5,111 nt of DNA from an uncultured Campylobacter sp. GTDB lineage: Bacteria > Campylobacterota > Campylobacteria > Campylobacterales > Campylobacteraceae. Made by a program: the position numbers and the translations under genes. Positions 3,883 through 5,111 of the stretch are shown here, one piece after another (the stretch's first letter is position 1; each line of letters starts with the position of its first letter). Location: positions 1-5,111 of the forward strand of contig NZ_CALKTQ010000191.1 of assembly GCF_937997465.1 (NCBI RefSeq), written 5' to 3'. The notes beneath the pieces are model-generated. The model made no database searches. It was not told where the DNA came from and worked only from the letters and a program-made list of their open reading frames with translations.

Positions 3883-5111
3883 ATGAGCGATATCGGCGTA
3901 GTGGTGCTTGCCGCAGGGCTTGGCACGAGGATGAAATCAACCAAACCAAAGGTGCTTTTCGAGCTTTGCGGGGAGCCGATGATTATCCATATTTTGCGCA
4001 AAGCTTATGAGATTAGTAGCGACGTGAGCGTGGTTTTGAGCTATCAAAAAGAGCTCGTCGAAGCCAAAATCAAAGAAATTTTCCCTCAAACTAAAATTTA
4101 CGAGCAAAATTTAAAGAATTTCCCGGGCACTGCGGGCGCGCTAAAAAACATCCCGTTAAATAGCGAAAAAACGCTGATTTTGTGCGGAGATATGCCGCTT
4201 ATAAAAACCAACGACCTAATCCGCCTAAGCGCTGGCAACGCGGACATAGCGTTAAGCGTTTTTGAGGCCGCAGATCCCTACGGATACGGCCGCGTCATCA
4301 TAAATAACGGCAAAGTCGAGGCCATCGTCGAGCAAAAAGACGCGACCGAAACGCAAAAAATGATAAAAAGCGCAAACGCCGGCTGCTACTGCTTTAAAAG
4401 CGAAGTTTTACGCGAGATTTTACCTCTCATCGGCAACGAAAACTCGCAGAAAGAATTTTACCTAACCGACGCGATAAAAATCGCAAACGAGCGCGGTCTA
4501 AAGTGCTGGGCCATCAGCGTCGAAGAGCAAAATTTCATGGGCATAAACGATAAATTTCAGCTCAGTATCGCCCAAAATTTGATGCAGGACGAAATCAAGA
4601 AAAATTTGATGAAAAGCGGCGTACTCATGCGGCTACCAAATAGCGTATATATAGACTCTAGAGCCAAATTTGAAGGCGAGTGCGTCATCGAAGAAAACGT
4701 AAGCGTCATCGGAGAGTGCGTCATCAAAAACTCCGTCATCAAAAGCGGCTCGGTCGTAGAAAACTCCGTCATCGAAGACTCCGACGTCGGCCCGCTCGCG
4801 CACATACGCCCAAAATGCGAGATCAAAAACACCCACATCGGAAATTTCGTCGAGCTAAAGGCGGCGAAGCTAAACGGCGTCAAAGCAGGCCACCTGAGCT
4901 ATCTAGGCGACTGCGAGATAAGTAACGGCACAAACGTCGGCTGCGGCACGATCACGTGCAACTACGACGGCAAAGCCAAGCACAAAACAATCATCGGCAA
5001 AAACGTCTTTATCGGCTCGGATACGCAGCTCATCGCTCCCGTAAAAGTCGGCGACGACGTGCTAATCGCCGCAGGAAGCACCGTAACTAGCGACGTACCT
5101 AGCGGCGCGCT
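3883..5111 (+). CDS. glmU: Bifunctional GlmU, UDP-GlcNAc synthesis (3' end cut off)
   Basis: GlmU acetylates glucosamine-1-phosphate with acetyl-CoA and then uridylylates it with UTP to give UDP-GlcNAc, the cytoplasmic precursor for peptidoglycan, lipid A and protein glycans. Residues 1-409 are visible. The N-terminal pyrophosphorylase domain shows LAAGLGTRM (9-17), PKVL (22-25), GTAGAL (82-87), GDMPL (102-106, metal-binding Asp103), YGYGR (133-137), IVEQKDA (148-154), Asn165 and GIND (220-223, Asn222). The left-handed beta-helix acetyltransferase domain begins near 245 and shows GPLAHIRP (303-310), GNFVELK (320-326), GHLSYLGD (336-343, with His337 matching catalytic His363 of E. coli), GCGTITCNYDG (353-363) and IGSDTQLIAPV (377-387). 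The family here is about 430 residues, so some 20-25 residues are missing beyond the edge. It is divergent from the PepSY-TM gene. In C. jejuni glmU lies next to fliP, a linkage loosely kept here. All key residues that can be seen are intact. Confidence 0.97.
   Translation, partial: MSDIGVVVLAAGLGTRMKSTKPKVLFELCGEPMIIHILRKAYEISSDVSVVLSYQKELVEAKIKEIFPQTKIYEQNLKNFPGTAGALKNIPLNSEKTLILCGDMPLIKTNDLIRLSAGNADIALSVFEAADPYGYGRVIINNGKVEAIVEQKDATETQKMIKSANAGCYCFKSEVLREILPLIGNENSQKEFYLTDAIKIANERGLKCWAISVEEQNFMGINDKFQLSIAQNLMQDEIKKNLMKSGVLMRLPNSVYIDSRAKFEGECVIEENVSVIGECVIKNSVIKSGSVVENSVIEDSDVGPLAHIRPKCEIKNTHIGNFVELKAAKLNGVKAGHLSYLGDCEISNGTNVGCGTITCNYDGKAKHKTIIGKNVFIGSDTQLIAPVKVGDDVLIAAGSTVTSDVPSGA

Noticed and set aside
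3768..4001. 77-residue minus-strand frame over the start of glmU
   Set aside because: It is antisense to the GlmU nucleotide-binding motif and overlaps the divergent promoter region.
4557..4925. Several short frames on both strands within glmU, one very Arg/His-rich
   Set aside because: They arise from the repeated CGTCATC units of the beta-helix region read in wrong frames. The GlmU frame is intact throughout.

Overview
The window reads as chromosomal DNA of a Campylobacter-like epsilonproteobacterium (Campylobacterota). The evidence is the protein sequences, the fliP/glmU neighbourhood known from Campylobacter jejuni, the AT-rich intergenic DNA full of AAATTT words, the good AGGA-type ribosome binding sites and a C. 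jejuni/H. pylori-style sigma-54 promoter. Coding DNA is of moderate GC, so one of the GC-richer oral or enteric Campylobacter species (concisus/curvus/rectus/showae group) fits better than C. jejuni. I cannot name the species.

Layout. On the minus strand, from about 2353 down to 1, lies a tight flagellar cluster motA-motB-fliP with gaps of 5 and 2 bases. MotA and MotB form the torque-generating stator. FliP is a core protein of the flagellar type III export gate. Its reading frame reaches base 1 without a stop and is probably almost complete. A near-perfect sigma-54 (-24/-12) promoter lies 82 bases upstream of motA. A 304-base gene-free, AT-rich spacer holds this promoter, an inverted repeat, short direct repeats and a hairpin that may terminate the next gene.

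At 2586-3734, also on the minus strand, is a single gene for a four-helix PepSY-TM (PiuB/FoxB-like) membrane protein, probably a heme-containing ferric-siderophore reductase or a related iron-uptake protein. It starts at TTG. A 148-base divergent intergenic region separates it from glmU. On the PepSY side this region carries a TATAAT box and a perfect 14-bp palindrome. On the glmU side it carries a TAAAAT box framed by a 9-bp inverted repeat. glmU (plus strand, 3883 to the window end, C-terminus cut off) encodes the bifunctional enzyme making UDP-GlcNAc for peptidoglycan, LOS and glycans.

Most notable. The stator pair resembles the PomA/PomB (sodium-type) family more than the MotA/MotB of C. 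jejuni and H. pylori as I remember them. Each subunit carries a glycine at a normally conserved position next to the ion path (MotA Gly153, MotB Gly23). Placing fliP, an early export-gate gene, downstream of a sigma-54 promoter also poses a regulatory puzzle. I see no mobile element, CRISPR array, tRNA or rRNA, and no wholly unknown multi-gene system.
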